19,665 nucleotides of DNA from SVTX01 sp045602385 (GTDB lineage: Bacteria > Bacillota > Clostridia > Oscillospirales > CAG-272). The notes under the pieces were generated by a model, which saw nothing but the letters and a program-made list of their open reading frames with translations, had not been told where the DNA came from and did no database searches. The translations under genes were made by a program, and so were the position numbers. Positions 1 through 9,600 of the stretch are shown here, piece by piece. Numbering within the stretch: the stretch's first letter is position 1; every line of letters begins with the position of its first letter. The DNA lies in the NCBI GenBank assembly GCA_045602385.1, contig JAZSBL010000032.1, positions 1 through 19,665 on the forward strand, written 5' to 3'.

Positions 1-21
1 GGAGACATCTCCCGCTTTTTT
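1..21 (+). terminator. Probable tail of an upstream rho-independent terminator
   Basis: The window opens with an inverted repeat, GGAG (1-4) and CTCC (9-12), around a four-base loop, followed by GC and six T (16-21). The stem could be longer to the left, outside the window. This fits the end of a terminator for a gene upstream of pyrH, and so fits pyrH having its own promoter. The visible stem alone is short, so the call is tentative. Confidence 0.45.
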
Positions 22-74
22 GCGATTTTTGCATATATTATTTAAAATAATTTAATTTATTTACAAATATCCTA

Positions 75-103
75 TTTACAAAGGGCAGAAAATATAGTAA
101 AAT
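75..103 (+). promoter_or_regulatory. Sigma-A type promoter for the pyrH-polC operon
   Basis: TTTACA (75-80) and TAAAAT (98-103) are separated by exactly 17 bases. Each differs from the sigma-A consensus at one position. A very A+T-rich stretch lies just upstream (31-74) and could act as an UP element. Transcription would start near 110, giving a leader of about 60 bases before pyrH. No other gene lies between this promoter and pyrH. Confidence 0.7.
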
Positions 104-161
104 GTAGGATAGGAAAGTTTAGAGCCATTCTTAGGTAAAACACTTGACACATATTATTTTC

Positions 162-169
162 AGAGGTGA
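162..169 (+). promoter_or_regulatory. Ribosome binding site fixing the pyrH start
   Basis: AGAGGTGA sits a few bases before the ATG at 174. A longer reading frame from a TTG at 144 would place this Shine-Dalgarno inside the gene and add ten residues unlike any UMP kinase N-terminus, so 174 is taken as the start. Confidence 0.7.
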
Positions 170-173
170 AGAT

Positions 174-890
174 ATGTCTAATCCTATTTACAAAAGAGTA
201 TTGATCAAAATTTCAGGAGAGGCACTCAAGAACGGATGCGAGAGCGACATTCTCGACTTCGACTTCATGGACAGGGTCGTTTCATCGGTCGCAAAATGCC
301 TTGATGCGGGCGTTCAGGTCGCTATCATAGTTGGAGCCGGCAACATTTGGAGAGGTGCCCGAAAGGGCGTTGGTATGAACCGCGCACGTGCAGACCACAT
401 GGGAATGCTTGCAACAGTTATTAACGCGCTGGCACTTCAGGACGCTTTCATCAGAAACGGCAGAGATGCCAAGGTTTTGTCCAGCGTTGAAATGAACACG
501 TTTGCCGATTTCTATACACAGAGAGATGCCGACAGATACTTGAACGAAGGAAAGGTGGTAATCTTCGGCGGCGGTCTTGGCGCACCCTATTTCTCAACCG
601 ACACTCCTGCCGTTGTTCGTGCAGCAGAGATAGGCGCAGACGTTGTACTCATGGCAAAGAACATTGACGGCCTTTACACTGCAGACCCCAAGAAGAATCC
701 CTCCGCCACAAGATACGATGACGTTACATATGCCGAGATACTTGAGAAGGATCTTAAAGCCTTCGACCTCACTGCAATTTCCTTCTGCAACGAAAACAAT
801 ATAGACAGCTTTGCATTCGGTCTCTCTGACCCCGATAACATTTATCGTGCGGTAATGGGTGAAGCTATCGGAACAAAGATGCATAAATAA
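174..890 (+). CDS. pyrH: UMP kinase (uridylate kinase), PyrH
   Basis: Catalyses ATP-dependent phosphorylation of UMP to UDP in the cytoplasm, feeding pyrimidine nucleotide synthesis. The 238-residue product has the family's usual length and belongs to the amino-acid-kinase fold. Visible marks are the N-terminal phosphate-binding strand VLIKISGEALK, the glycine-rich GAGNIWRG, the central TDTPAVVRAAEIGAD segment and the MAKNIDGLYTADP motif. The ATG at 174 is preferred because it follows a good ribosome binding site. The gene is the first of a + strand operon with its own promoter. In this family pyrH is usually followed by frr, as here. Nothing looks odd in length or motifs. Confidence 0.97.
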   Translation: MSNPIYKRVLIKISGEALKNGCESDILDFDFMDRVVSSVAKCLDAGVQVAIIVGAGNIWRGARKGVGMNRARADHMGMLATVINALALQDAFIRNGRDAKVLSSVEMNTFADFYTQRDADRYLNEGKVVIFGGGLGAPYFSTDTPAVVRAAEIGADVVLMAKNIDGLYTADPKKNPSATRYDDVTYAEILEKDLKAFDLTAISFCNENNIDSFAFGLSDPDNIYRAVMGEAIGTKMHK

Positions 891-926
891 TTTCTATGAA
901 TTAATAATCGAAAGGAAATATATATT

Positions 927-1481
927 ATGAAATACAACACCAGAGAATTTGAAGAAAAGATGGGCAAATCCATCGCCTCCTACGAGCAGAACCTCGCGTC
1001 TATCCGAGCAAGCCAGGCCAATCCCGCGGTTCTTTCTCGAGTTACCTTTGACTACTGGGGTGCTCCCGCAGAGATCACATCTATGGCAAACGTAAGGCTT
1101 GCTGATGCAAAGACACTTGAGATCATTCCTTACGACGCAAGCACTCTCAAGGCAATGGAAAAGGCTATTCTTATGAGTGATATCGGAATCACTCCCTCAA
1201 ACGACGGTAAGATCATCCGTCTTATCTTCCCCCAGCTTACAGAGGAGCGCCGTAAGGAGCTTGCAAAGCAGGTTCAGAAGATGGGTGAGGAGTGCAAGGT
1301 TGCAATCCGTAACATCAGACGTACTGCAAATGACGACATCAAAAAGCAGAAGAAGGACAACATCCTTACCGAGGATGACGTTAAGGACGCAGAGAAGGCA
1401 GTTCAAGACATTACCGACAAGTATATAAAGACTGTTGAAACTGTTACTGCGGCTAAGGAAAAGGAAATAATGAAGGTTTAA
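927..1481 (+). CDS. frr: Ribosome recycling factor, Frr
   Basis: Splits post-termination ribosomes together with EF-G, freeing the 50S subunit and mRNA. The 184-residue length matches the family (about 185). The start ATG follows AAAGGA (911-916). Typical features are the N-terminal helix (FEEKMGKSIASYEQNLASIR), the ANPAVLSRV segment leading into the small beta domain, the LTEERRKELAKQVQKMGEE stretch and the conserved arginine-rich VAIRNIRRTAND near residues 126-137, followed by a long C-terminal charged helix. It lies 36 bases after pyrH, and a perfect stem-loop follows 29 bases after its stop codon. Confidence 0.97.
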   Translation: MKYNTREFEEKMGKSIASYEQNLASIRASQANPAVLSRVTFDYWGAPAEITSMANVRLADAKTLEIIPYDASTLKAMEKAILMSDIGITPSNDGKIIRLIFPQLTEERRKELAKQVQKMGEECKVAIRNIRRTANDDIKKQKKDNILTEDDVKDAEKAVQDITDKYIKTVETVTAAKEKEIMKV

Positions 1482-1510
1482 GCCTTATTTCCGTATTTGT
1501 GAAATACTTG

Positions 1511-1546
1511 ATAAAGCGGAAGTAATTAATTTAACTTCCGCTTTAT
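1511..1546 (+). other. 13-bp perfect stem-loop between frr and uppS
   Basis: ATAAAGCGGAAGT (1511-1523) is exactly complementary to ACTTCCGCTTTAT (1534-1546), with a ten-base loop. There is no separate T-run after the stem, only the TTTAT end of the 3' arm and TTG. It could be a weak or partial terminator, an RNA-processing site or a stability element setting the relative levels of pyrH-frr and the downstream genes. No promoter is obvious between it and uppS. Confidence 0.6.
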
Positions 1547-1574
1547 TGCGACTTATCAGGAAAGGTATCAGTAT

Positions 1575-2276
1575 ATGCAGAATAAAAGCATTCAGACCGT
1601 AGATGAAAGATTGCAGCATGTTGCATTTATAATGGACGGAAACGGACGCTGGGCAAACAAGCGCGGCATGCCACGCGAATACGGCCACAAGAAGGGCGTT
1701 GAGGTATTCCGTAATATAACCGAATACTGCCACAAGATCGGTATTAAATGTGTAACGGTTTACGCATTCTCGACCGAGAACTGGAAGAGACCGCAAAAAG
1801 AGGTCGAGGCTATTATGAAGCTGCTTGACGAGCATCTCGATAATACAAGCGACGAGGACGTTCGCGTATGCTTTATCGGAGACAAGAGCCGTCTTGATCC
1901 GGATCTCGTTAAAAAGATGAATTCGGTGGAGGAGCAGACAAAGGGAAGAAGCTCTACACTGAATATAGCGTTGAACTACGGCTCACGCGCAGAGATAGTA
2001 AATGCATGCAACAAGCTTATCGCGGCGGGTAAGGATAAGGTCACAGAGGAAGATCTGAACAGCGCGCTCTACACGGGTGACTGTCCCGATCCCGATCTGA
2101 TTATAAGGACGGGCGGAGATCTTCGAATCTCTAACTTCCTGCTTTGGCAGGCGGCTTACTCCGAGCTGTATTTCACTGACACTCTTTGGCCCGACATGAC
2201 CCCGGATCACGTAGCGGAAGCTATCGAGAACTTCTATTCAAGAAAAAGGCGTTTTGGCGGACTTGATAAAAAATAA
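1575..2276 (+). CDS. uppS: Undecaprenyl diphosphate synthase (cis-prenyltransferase), UppS
   Basis: Condenses isopentenyl diphosphate onto farnesyl diphosphate to make the C55 carrier lipid used for peptidoglycan and other wall polymers. The 233-residue product carries the N-terminal AFIMDGNGRWA (catalytic Asp about residue 21), GHKKGVE, TVYAFSTENWKR and the C-terminal RTGGDLRISNFLLWQ and AAYSELYF motifs. The end has the usual RRFGG-like tail. The ATG follows AGGAAAGG (1558-1565). The substrate IPP would come from the MEP genes dxr and ispG in the same operon, so the cluster links isoprenoid supply to envelope lipid synthesis. Confidence 0.97.
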   Translation: MQNKSIQTVDERLQHVAFIMDGNGRWANKRGMPREYGHKKGVEVFRNITEYCHKIGIKCVTVYAFSTENWKRPQKEVEAIMKLLDEHLDNTSDEDVRVCFIGDKSRLDPDLVKKMNSVEEQTKGRSSTLNIALNYGSRAEIVNACNKLIAAGKDKVTEEDLNSALYTGDCPDPDLIIRTGGDLRISNFLLWQAAYSELYFTDTLWPDMTPDHVAEAIENFYSRKRRFGGLDKK

Positions 2277-2296
2277 TTTATAGGACGTATTTGATC

Positions 2297-3145
2297 ATGC
2301 TTAAAAGAATAATAACCTCAATAGTCGCAGCGGCGGTATTTATCCCTTTTTTGATATTCAGCAACACATGGGCGTTTCCTGCGGCGATCGCAATATGCTC
2401 GTTTTTAGGTTGCTACGAAATGCTTACTTGTATCGGCAAGAACAAGAACGCCTTTCTTGCTATTCCGATATCCTTACTCGCCGCGGCAGGTCCTTTGGCG
2501 GTAAGATTCGCTTTTGTTAACAACATTCCGTTTGCCGATTTCGCTCAGCTCGCTCTTGGCGTTGCTCTTATCGTGGCGCTTTACATTTTTGCAGTAGCAG
2601 TATTTGATAACAAGAACACGACGGTTACCGATGCTTCGCTTATATACATGTCCTGCTTTTACATAATAGCGGCATTCTCTGCGATAATCTATATTCATGA
2701 TTATATCGCATTCGGCAACATGATCTATATCCTGACATTTATATGCGCATGGACTACCGATATCTTCGCGTATTTCACCGGCAGACTGCTTGGCAGACAC
2801 AAGCTTATCGAGTCCGTAAGTCCCAAGAAAACTATTGAGGGCGCTATTGGCGGTATAGCATTCTGTGTTATTTCAATGGTCGTTTTCGGACTTGTCGTTG
2901 AAAACTTCTTTGATCTCGGTGAATCCAAGGCTAATTATATAGTCCTGGCAGTAAGCGGAGTATTTATCTCTATCGTTTCACAGATAGGCGACCTTGTTAT
3001 GTCCGTTATTAAGAGAAACTACTCGATCAAGGATTACGGCAAAATATTCCCCGGACACGGCGGAATTCTTGACAGATTTGACTCTGTTCTTGCAGTATCG
3101 ATAATGCTTGCATTTATTTGCAGCTATTTTAATCTTTTCGTCTAA
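2297..3145 (+). CDS. cdsA: Phosphatidate cytidylyltransferase (CDP-diglyceride synthase), CdsA
   Basis: Integral membrane enzyme that makes CDP-diacylglycerol from phosphatidic acid and CTP, the branch point of phospholipid synthesis. The 282-residue protein is mostly hydrophobic helices, and its C-terminus carries the complete family signature (about residues 239-264): SVIKRNYSIKD, then FPGHGGILDRFDS. A TTG at 2291 opens the frame two codons earlier, but the ATG at 2297 is better spaced from AGGAC (2283-2287). It begins about 20 bases after uppS and lies 17 bases before dxr, so it is clearly within the operon. Confidence 0.96.
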   Translation: MLKRIITSIVAAAVFIPFLIFSNTWAFPAAIAICSFLGCYEMLTCIGKNKNAFLAIPISLLAAAGPLAVRFAFVNNIPFADFAQLALGVALIVALYIFAVAVFDNKNTTVTDASLIYMSCFYIIAAFSAIIYIHDYIAFGNMIYILTFICAWTTDIFAYFTGRLLGRHKLIESVSPKKTIEGAIGGIAFCVISMVVFGLVVENFFDLGESKANYIVLAVSGVFISIVSQIGDLVMSVIKRNYSIKDYGKIFPGHGGILDRFDSVLAVSIMLAFICSYFNLFV

Positions 3146-3162
3146 AATCGCAGGAGAATAAA

Positions 3163-4344
3163 ATGAAAAACGCACCCGATATGATGATTTTAGGTTCGAC
3201 CGGCTCGGTTGGACAGCAGGCGATCGACGTTGCCAGACAATTGAATATTAAGGTAAACGCTCTCTCTGCGCACAAGGACGTTTGCACAGTGGAGGCACAG
3301 GCCCGCGAATTCGGTGTCCGAGCATGCGCTATGAGTGACGAAAATGCGGCGCGCGATCTCAAATGCCGTCTTGCAGATACGGACATCAAGGTTTATGTGG
3401 GTAGTGAGGGCATCTGTCAAATGATCGATGAGACAGATTCCGCGAATGAAAACGGACAGGTCATTGAAAATTCCATTCTTGGCGAGGCGGGTCTTATGCC
3501 CACCTTGGCCGCGCTCCGCTCCAAGAGCACGCTTGCGCTTGCCAACAAGGAATCTCTCGTTGTTGGCGGTGATGCTGTAATGAAGCTCTCGCGTGAAAAC
3601 GGCAAGGAAATATTACCCGTTGACAGCGAGCATTGCGCCATTTTCCAATGTCTGCGCTCCGGCAAAAATGAGGAAATAAAAAACATCATTCTTACTGCAT
3701 CGGGAGGCCCATTCTTTGGATATACTTCCGATATGCTCAAGGATGTTACTCTTGAGAGAACGCTCGCGCATCCCACATGGAATATGGGCGCAAAAATAAC
3801 CGTTGACAGTGCGACCCTTATGAACAAGGGCTTTGAGGTCATTGAGGCGGTACATCTTTTCGGAGTCCGTCCTGAGCAGATCAAGGTGGTTGTTCACCGA
3901 GAGAGTATAATACACTCTGCAATAGAATATATTGATAACAGCGTTATCGCGCAGATGTCGGTTCCCGACATGCGCCATTGCGTTCAATACGCACTCTCAC
4001 ACCCCGAAAGATGTGAGGCTACCACACACGAGCTTGACCTCTTTTCTATTGGAAAGCTCACCTTTGCCAAACCCGACACCGACACCTTCATCCTCCTCAA
4101 AAAGGCTTTTGAGGTAATAGGCAAGGGCGGGGCACTGCCCGCAATTCTCAACGCCTCCAATGAGGAGGTCGTTGCGGCATTTCTTAATAAAAAGATACGA
4201 TTCTGCGACATTGCAGACATTGTGTGCGAGACGGTGGACCGCTTTGAATCCGCCAAAAACGAGCAGGATCTTGAAGAGATACTTCGCATAGCCGCAGAAT
4301 CTCGTAAGGTTGCGCAAAGCATAATTAATTCACACATCGCCTGA
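3163..4344 (+). CDS. dxr: 1-deoxy-D-xylulose 5-phosphate reductoisomerase, Dxr/IspC
   Basis: Second enzyme of the MEP pathway. It converts 1-deoxyxylulose 5-phosphate to methylerythritol 4-phosphate using NADPH and a divalent metal. The 393-residue length is typical. The N-terminal nucleotide-binding motif is ILGSTGSVGQQA. The metal and substrate site is seen in LPVDSEHCAIFQCL, the flexible-loop region in TASGGPF and HPTWNMGAKITVDSATLMNKG, and VHRESIIHS follows. The start ATG is six bases after AGGAG. A small GCCTGA/TCAGGC hairpin (4339-4353) overlaps the stop codon. The gene sits between cdsA and rseP, the usual order in Clostridia. Confidence 0.97.
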   Translation: MKNAPDMMILGSTGSVGQQAIDVARQLNIKVNALSAHKDVCTVEAQAREFGVRACAMSDENAARDLKCRLADTDIKVYVGSEGICQMIDETDSANENGQVIENSILGEAGLMPTLAALRSKSTLALANKESLVVGGDAVMKLSRENGKEILPVDSEHCAIFQCLRSGKNEEIKNIILTASGGPFFGYTSDMLKDVTLERTLAHPTWNMGAKITVDSATLMNKGFEVIEAVHLFGVRPEQIKVVVHRESIIHSAIEYIDNSVIAQMSVPDMRHCVQYALSHPERCEATTHELDLFSIGKLTFAKPDTDTFILLKKAFEVIGKGGALPAILNASNEEVVAAFLNKKIRFCDIADIVCETVDRFESAKNEQDLEEILRIAAESRKVAQSIINSHIA

Positions 4345-4367
4345 TCTTCAGGCTCACACGGAGAAAC

Positions 4368-5546
4368 ATGAACACGATTTTATACCTTTTACTGACCCTT
4401 TTACTGCTTAGCATCATGGTCGTAATACACGAGCTGGGACATTTCCTTTTTGCCAAGCTCTTCAAGGTCACCGTGCTTGAATTTTCTATTGGAATGGGTC
4501 CCGCGATCTATACCACGAAAAACAAGAAGGACAAAAACGGTCAATCAAAGGGAGATTTAGATATAGCGGAGTCATTCCGTCGAGACGATGAGCTTGACGA
4601 GCCAATCCTGAATACAGAGGCTCTTACGGCGGATAGCACGCAACAAAAGACTGCCTTTAGTATAAGGGCATTGCCTATTGGCGGATACGTCAGCATGGCC
4701 GGTGAGGACGACGCCTCCGACGACGTTAACGCGTTTTGCAACAAGCCTGTCTGGCAGAGATTTATAATCACCGTTGCCGGTGCTGTAATGAACATTCTGC
4801 TTGGCATCCTTTGCATGTGTTTACTTGTTGGAATAGAAACAAATCAATACTCTCAAAACGGTCAAGGGTATCTTGTTTCAAATACTATTTACGGTTTTCA
4901 GGAATCCTCTACAAGCGATAAATGCGAAAATCCGCTTATGCCCGGCGATACTATCATAAAGGTTGACGGAGTTTACGTGCATACCGGAAACGAGCTTGTC
5001 TACGAAATAATGAATCAGGGCTATGAGCCTATTGACTTGGTAGTCAAAAGAAATGGACAAGAAATATTGCTTGAGGATGTTGTTTTCCCCAATGAGGAAA
5101 GCAGCGGGGTGACATTCGGCAATTACGACTTTATAATGCAGCTTGAGAGGGCTGATTTCTTTACTGTGGTTAAACACTCATTCTTCAGGTCTATTTCCAC
5201 GGTGAAGATAATTATAGACAGCATTGGCGATCTTATCGGAGGAAGGTACGGCGCGGATGCGGTATCAGGTCCGATTGGAATGTCAAGCGCGGTTGGAGAG
5301 GCTACCAAGAGTGGATTTACCTCGATACTCTATCTCTTTATACTGATCACAATGAATTTGGGCGTTTTCAATCTTTTGCCCCTTCCGGCATTGGACGGTG
5401 GCAGACTTATTTTCCTGATTATTGAGGGAATCTCCAGAAAACCCATAAAAAGGGAAATAGAGCAGAGCATAAACACGCTTGGATTGATGCTTCTTATGGC
5501 ATTGATGCTCTTAATAACAGTAAAAGACGTTTTCAATCTTTTTTAA
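4368..5546 (+). CDS. rseP: RseP/RasP-type site-2 zinc metalloprotease with a charged insertion
   Basis: Intramembrane M50 protease that cuts membrane-bound anti-sigma factors and remnant signal peptides. The first transmembrane helix holds the zinc site HELGH (residues 21-25), a PDZ-like region lies near residues 150-240 (PLMPGDTIIKVDGVYV), and the C-terminal helix holds NLLPLPALDGG (about 335-345). The 392-residue protein carries a charged, probably cytoplasmic stretch of about 45 residues (about 50-95, rich in K, D, E) between the first helix and the conserved SIRALPIGGYVSMAGEDD. That stretch looks longer than in well-known homologues. The ATG follows GGAG closely. Operon context with dxr and ispG is standard. 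Confidence 0.93.
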   Translation: MNTILYLLLTLLLLSIMVVIHELGHFLFAKLFKVTVLEFSIGMGPAIYTTKNKKDKNGQSKGDLDIAESFRRDDELDEPILNTEALTADSTQQKTAFSIRALPIGGYVSMAGEDDASDDVNAFCNKPVWQRFIITVAGAVMNILLGILCMCLLVGIETNQYSQNGQGYLVSNTIYGFQESSTSDKCENPLMPGDTIIKVDGVYVHTGNELVYEIMNQGYEPIDLVVKRNGQEILLEDVVFPNEESSGVTFGNYDFIMQLERADFFTVVKHSFFRSISTVKIIIDSIGDLIGGRYGADAVSGPIGMSSAVGEATKSGFTSILYLFILITMNLGVFNLLPLPALDGGRLIFLIIEGISRKPIKREIEQSINTLGLMLLMALMLLITVKDVFNLF

Positions 5547-5561
5547 TGACGGAGAAGAAAG

Positions 5562-6653
5562 ATGAAATATAACGATATAAGACGCAAAACAAGGGAGATC
5601 TCGATCGGTAACGTGCGTATTGGCGCAAACAACAAGATCGCCATACAGTCCATGACCAATACCGATACCAAGAACTCCACGGCAACAATAGAACAGATAA
5701 AAAGACTTGCGAGCGCGGGATGCGACATAGTTCGCATTACCGTGCCCGACGAGGAAGCCGCAAAAACTATCAGGAAGATCAAGGAAACAGGCATCTCTAC
5801 GCCTATAGTTGCGGATATACACTTTGACTACCGCGCGGCTCTTCGCGCCGCCGAATACGGTGTTGACAAGATAAGGATCAACCCCGGAAATATCGGTGAC
5901 GAGAATAGAGTAAAGGCAGTAATCGACGCGTGCAAGGAAAGAAATATTCCGATTCGAATAGGGGTAAACAGCGGCTCCGTCGAGAAGCATATCCTCGCAA
6001 AGCACGGCTCCCCTACACCCGAAGCACTCTGCGAGAGCGCAATGTTCCATGTGGGTATACTTGAACGGTATGACTTTAATGACATCGCCATCTCGATCAA
6101 GTCCTCCGACGTAGCATCCATGATAATGGCAAACAGGCTTGTCGCAGAGAGGTGCGACTATCCTATACATATTGGTGTTACCGAGGCGGGAGATGAGCAC
6201 AGCGGCTCTATCAAGAGCGCTATCGGCGTTGGTTCACTCTTGTGCGATGGAATAGGCGACACGTTAAGGGTATCACTTACCGCTGATCCTGTAAAGGAAA
6301 TAGCTGCGGCAAAGGAAATTCTAAACGCCCTGAATATTGAAGGACAGTGCGGAATGAACGTAGTTAGCTGTCCCACATGCGGAAGAACAAAAATAGATCT
6401 TATATCACTCAGCGAACGCTTCAAGGCGGCAGTGAAGGAAGAGCATCTTGACGATATTCCGATCACCGTAGCTCTTATGGGTTGTATAGTAAACGGCCCC
6501 GGTGAAGCACACGAGGCAGATATTGGAATTGCCGGCGGTGTCGGTGAGGCGCTTCTTTTCAAGCACGGTCAGACCGTAGGCAAGATTGGCGAAGTCGATA
6601 TAATCCCGACTCTTATACGTGAGATCAAAAAAATCAAGGAAGAAAGATTTTAA
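5562..6653 (+). CDS. ispG: 4-hydroxy-3-methylbut-2-en-1-yl diphosphate synthase, IspG (GcpE)
   Basis: Iron-sulfur enzyme of the MEP pathway that reductively converts methylerythritol cyclodiphosphate to HMBPP. The 363-residue, short two-domain bacterial form has the N-terminal TIM-barrel start (IAIQSMTNTDT), the RITVPDEEAA and RINPGNIG segments, and the cluster ligands in SCPTCGR and ALMGCIVNGPGEA, which together supply three cysteines and the adjacent conserved residues. ATG follows GGAG (5551-5554) with seven bases between. The stop codon is three bases before the polC start. With dxr it confirms use of the non-mevalonate route. Confidence 0.97.
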   Translation: MKYNDIRRKTREISIGNVRIGANNKIAIQSMTNTDTKNSTATIEQIKRLASAGCDIVRITVPDEEAAKTIRKIKETGISTPIVADIHFDYRAALRAAEYGVDKIRINPGNIGDENRVKAVIDACKERNIPIRIGVNSGSVEKHILAKHGSPTPEALCESAMFHVGILERYDFNDIAISIKSSDVASMIMANRLVAERCDYPIHIGVTEAGDEHSGSIKSAIGVGSLLCDGIGDTLRVSLTADPVKEIAAAKEILNALNIEGQCGMNVVSCPTCGRTKIDLISLSERFKAAVKEEHLDDIPITVALMGCIVNGPGEAHEADIGIAGGVGEALLFKHGQTVGKIGEVDIIPTLIREIKKIKEERF

Positions 6654-6656
6654 ATA

Positions 6657-9600
6657 ATGGCTAAATCATTTTTACAGATTTTCGAGAGGTACAAGCCCTC
6701 TGATGAATACGCTCGCATACTTGAGCGGGCAGAGAACATCAAAATACAGGCGGATAAGGAAAACAGGATGCTTAATGCTTCTGTTGATTTTCCTATGCTT
6801 GTACAAAAGGACGACCTCTATGATATAGAAGCAGGTATAGCAAAGGCGTATCAGCTTAATCTTGTAAAGATAATGCCACATTATCCCACGCACCTTTTTG
6901 ACGAATCTTATGTTTCCGAGCTTATGAAGGAAACCGAGAAAGTCGGTATAGTTGCAAAAGGATTCTTCAAAAAGTACAGATATAAGCTTGAGGACAACAC
7001 GCTGACGGTGGAGATACCCTTCACAAAGGATGGCGTTTCACTTTTGCATGACGCTCGGACTCCTGCCGTTATGCAGGCAATAATATATTCCGAGTTCAAT
7101 TTGGCCATAAAGGTCAATATCATACATACAAATGATGATGATTTCCTTGCAAGCAACAACTCTCTTGAGAAGATGCTTGAGGAATACGATAGGCGCATGG
7201 CCGCACAGATCGGTAGTCGCCCCGTATCCGCAAGCGAGGCTGCGCAGACCGAGGAGATGCTGCCCCGAAAGACGACTCTTTTCGAGGAGAACGCTCACGC
7301 GAACGTCGAGGACGGCATCTGCACCATCGGAAACGCCAAGTTTGACATTTCCGAGCCCGAATACGTAATCGGAGAGGCGTTTGTTATCACCCCCATCTCG
7401 ATTGCGGAGATCACCAGTCCGCAGAGAAATATTGTAATTGTCGGAACTGTCTTTGATTACAGCCAGGAGCCCAGTCGCTCCGGTGACCGAATGAATATTG
7501 CGTTCTCTATAACAGATCAGACCTCATCAATAGAGGTAAAGTGCTTTGTCCCGATCGATGAAGCGGGTGATATATCCGCAAACATATCTAACGGCGCAGT
7601 CCTGGCTCTTAAGGGATATGCAAAAAAAGAACTCCGCAAGGACAAGACCGAGGGAACAGATTATCAATTCTATTTTAACAACGTAGCTAAGATCAAGAGG
7701 ATAAAGCGCGTTGACAACGCGCCCGTAAAGCGCGTTGAGCTTCATTTGCACACAAACATGTCACACATGGATGCTCTTATTCCGCCAGACGTTGCCGTAA
7801 AGCAGGCAAAGGCTTGGGGACACCCTGCAGTTGCTATCACCGACCACGGAACGGCACAGGGCTACCAGGAGGCGATGCTTGCATCCGAAAAGATAGATCA
7901 AAAGGTCATTTACGGACTTGAGGCTTACTTTGTAAACGACACAGCCGGCGCGATCTACGGCGCGTACAACGAGGATTTTGACGCCGAGACAATAGTATTC
8001 GATATTGAGACTACCGGTCTTTCAGTGCAGAACTGCAAGATCACCGAGATCGGTGCGGTCAAGATAAAGAACGGAGAGATAATTGATACCTTTAACACCT
8101 TCGTCAATCCCGAAGTACCGATACCCGCGGAAATAGTGGAGCTTACCTCCATTACCGACGAGATGGTTGCAGATGCCCCGAAGATTGATGAGGCGCTTCG
8201 TGCCTTCTTTGACTTTATTGGTGGTGACCGCAAGCTTCTGGTCGCTCACAATGCGGCATTTGATACCGGATTTATACGTTATGCCGCAGAAAGCTGCGGA
8301 ATACCGTTTAATAATCCTTATCTCGATACCGTAGCACTTTCAAGATATATCAATCCTACACTTAAAAAGCACAAGCTTGACGTTCTGGCAGAGCATTACG
8401 GACTTGGCGACTTCAATCACCACCGCGCGTGCGATGATGCAGCTATGCTTGCCGCTATATACTTCAAGATGATCAAGTCTATGAAGGAGCAGGACATAAA
8501 GAGCTTCGAGCAGCTCAAGAGGGATATGAGCGCGAAATCCAATCCGCTCTCGCTTAAGCCTTATCATCAGATAATTCTTGTCAAGAACAAGCAAGGACTT
8601 AAGAATCTGTACAAGCTTATTTCATACGGCTTTTTAAAGTATTTCAAGAGACACCCGAGAATTCCCAAAACCGAGCTTGAAAAGCACCGCGAGGGCTTGA
8701 TAATCGGCTCTGCATGTGAGGCGGGTGAGCTGTTCACCGCAATTTTTGAAAACAAGCCCGATGCCGAGATAGAAGAGATTGTAAACTTCTACGATTACCT
8801 TGAGATCCAGCCTATATCCAACAACCGATTCCTTATCGCGGAGGAAAAAGCAAAGGATGATGAGGATCTTCGCAATTTCAACCGCCGCATAGTAGAGCTG
8901 GGTGAAAAATACAACAAGCCCGTTGTAGCTACCTGTGATGCGCATTTCTTGAACGATGAAGACGAGCTTTACCGTAAAATATTGCTCGCAGGACAGAAGT
9001 TCAAGGACTTTGACAAGGACTCGCACATCTACTACCGCACGACAGAGGAGATGCTTGAGGAATTCTCCTATCTCGGAGAGGAAAAGGCATATGAGGTAGT
9101 TGTAACGAATACAAATCTGATCAACGACATGATAGACTCTGATATCCGTCCGTTCCCGAAGGGTACGTTTACCCCTGAAATGGAGGGAGCAGAGGAGGAT
9201 CTTACGAGAATTTGTTACGAAAGAGCAAAGTCAATGTACGGCGACCCTCTGCCCGAAATAGTAGCGAGCAGACTTGACAGGGAATTGACCTCTATCATCA
9301 AAAACGGATTTGCCGTGCTTTACATGATTGCGCAGAAGCTTGTCTGGTACAGTGAGCAGCAGGGATACCTCGTAGGCTCGCGAGGCTCTGTCGGATCGTC
9401 GTTCGTTGCATCTATGGCGGGAATATCGGAGGTTAACCCTCTGCCGCCTCATTACTGGTGTCCTGAGTGTCAGTATAGCGATTTCTCCAATCCCGACAAG
9501 GCCGGCTCGGGCTTCGACCTTCCCGACAAGATCTGCCCCAATTGCGGACACAAGCTCAACGCCGACGGTCACAATATTCCGTTTGAGACCTTCCTTGGAT

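Noticed and set aside
37..51. A+T-rich inverted repeat ATTATTT-A-AAATAAT before the pyrH promoter
   Set aside because: Composed only of A and T in a very A+T-rich stretch, so it is expected by chance; more likely an UP-like element than an operator.
144..173. TTG at 144 as the start of pyrH, adding ten residues
   Set aside because: The ribosome binding site AGAGGTGA lies inside that extension and directly serves the ATG at 174, and the added residues are not like a UMP kinase N-terminus.
5511..6200. 229-residue - strand frame antisense to ispG
   Set aside because: No ribosome binding site or known motif; ispG on the + strand has all its family motifs.
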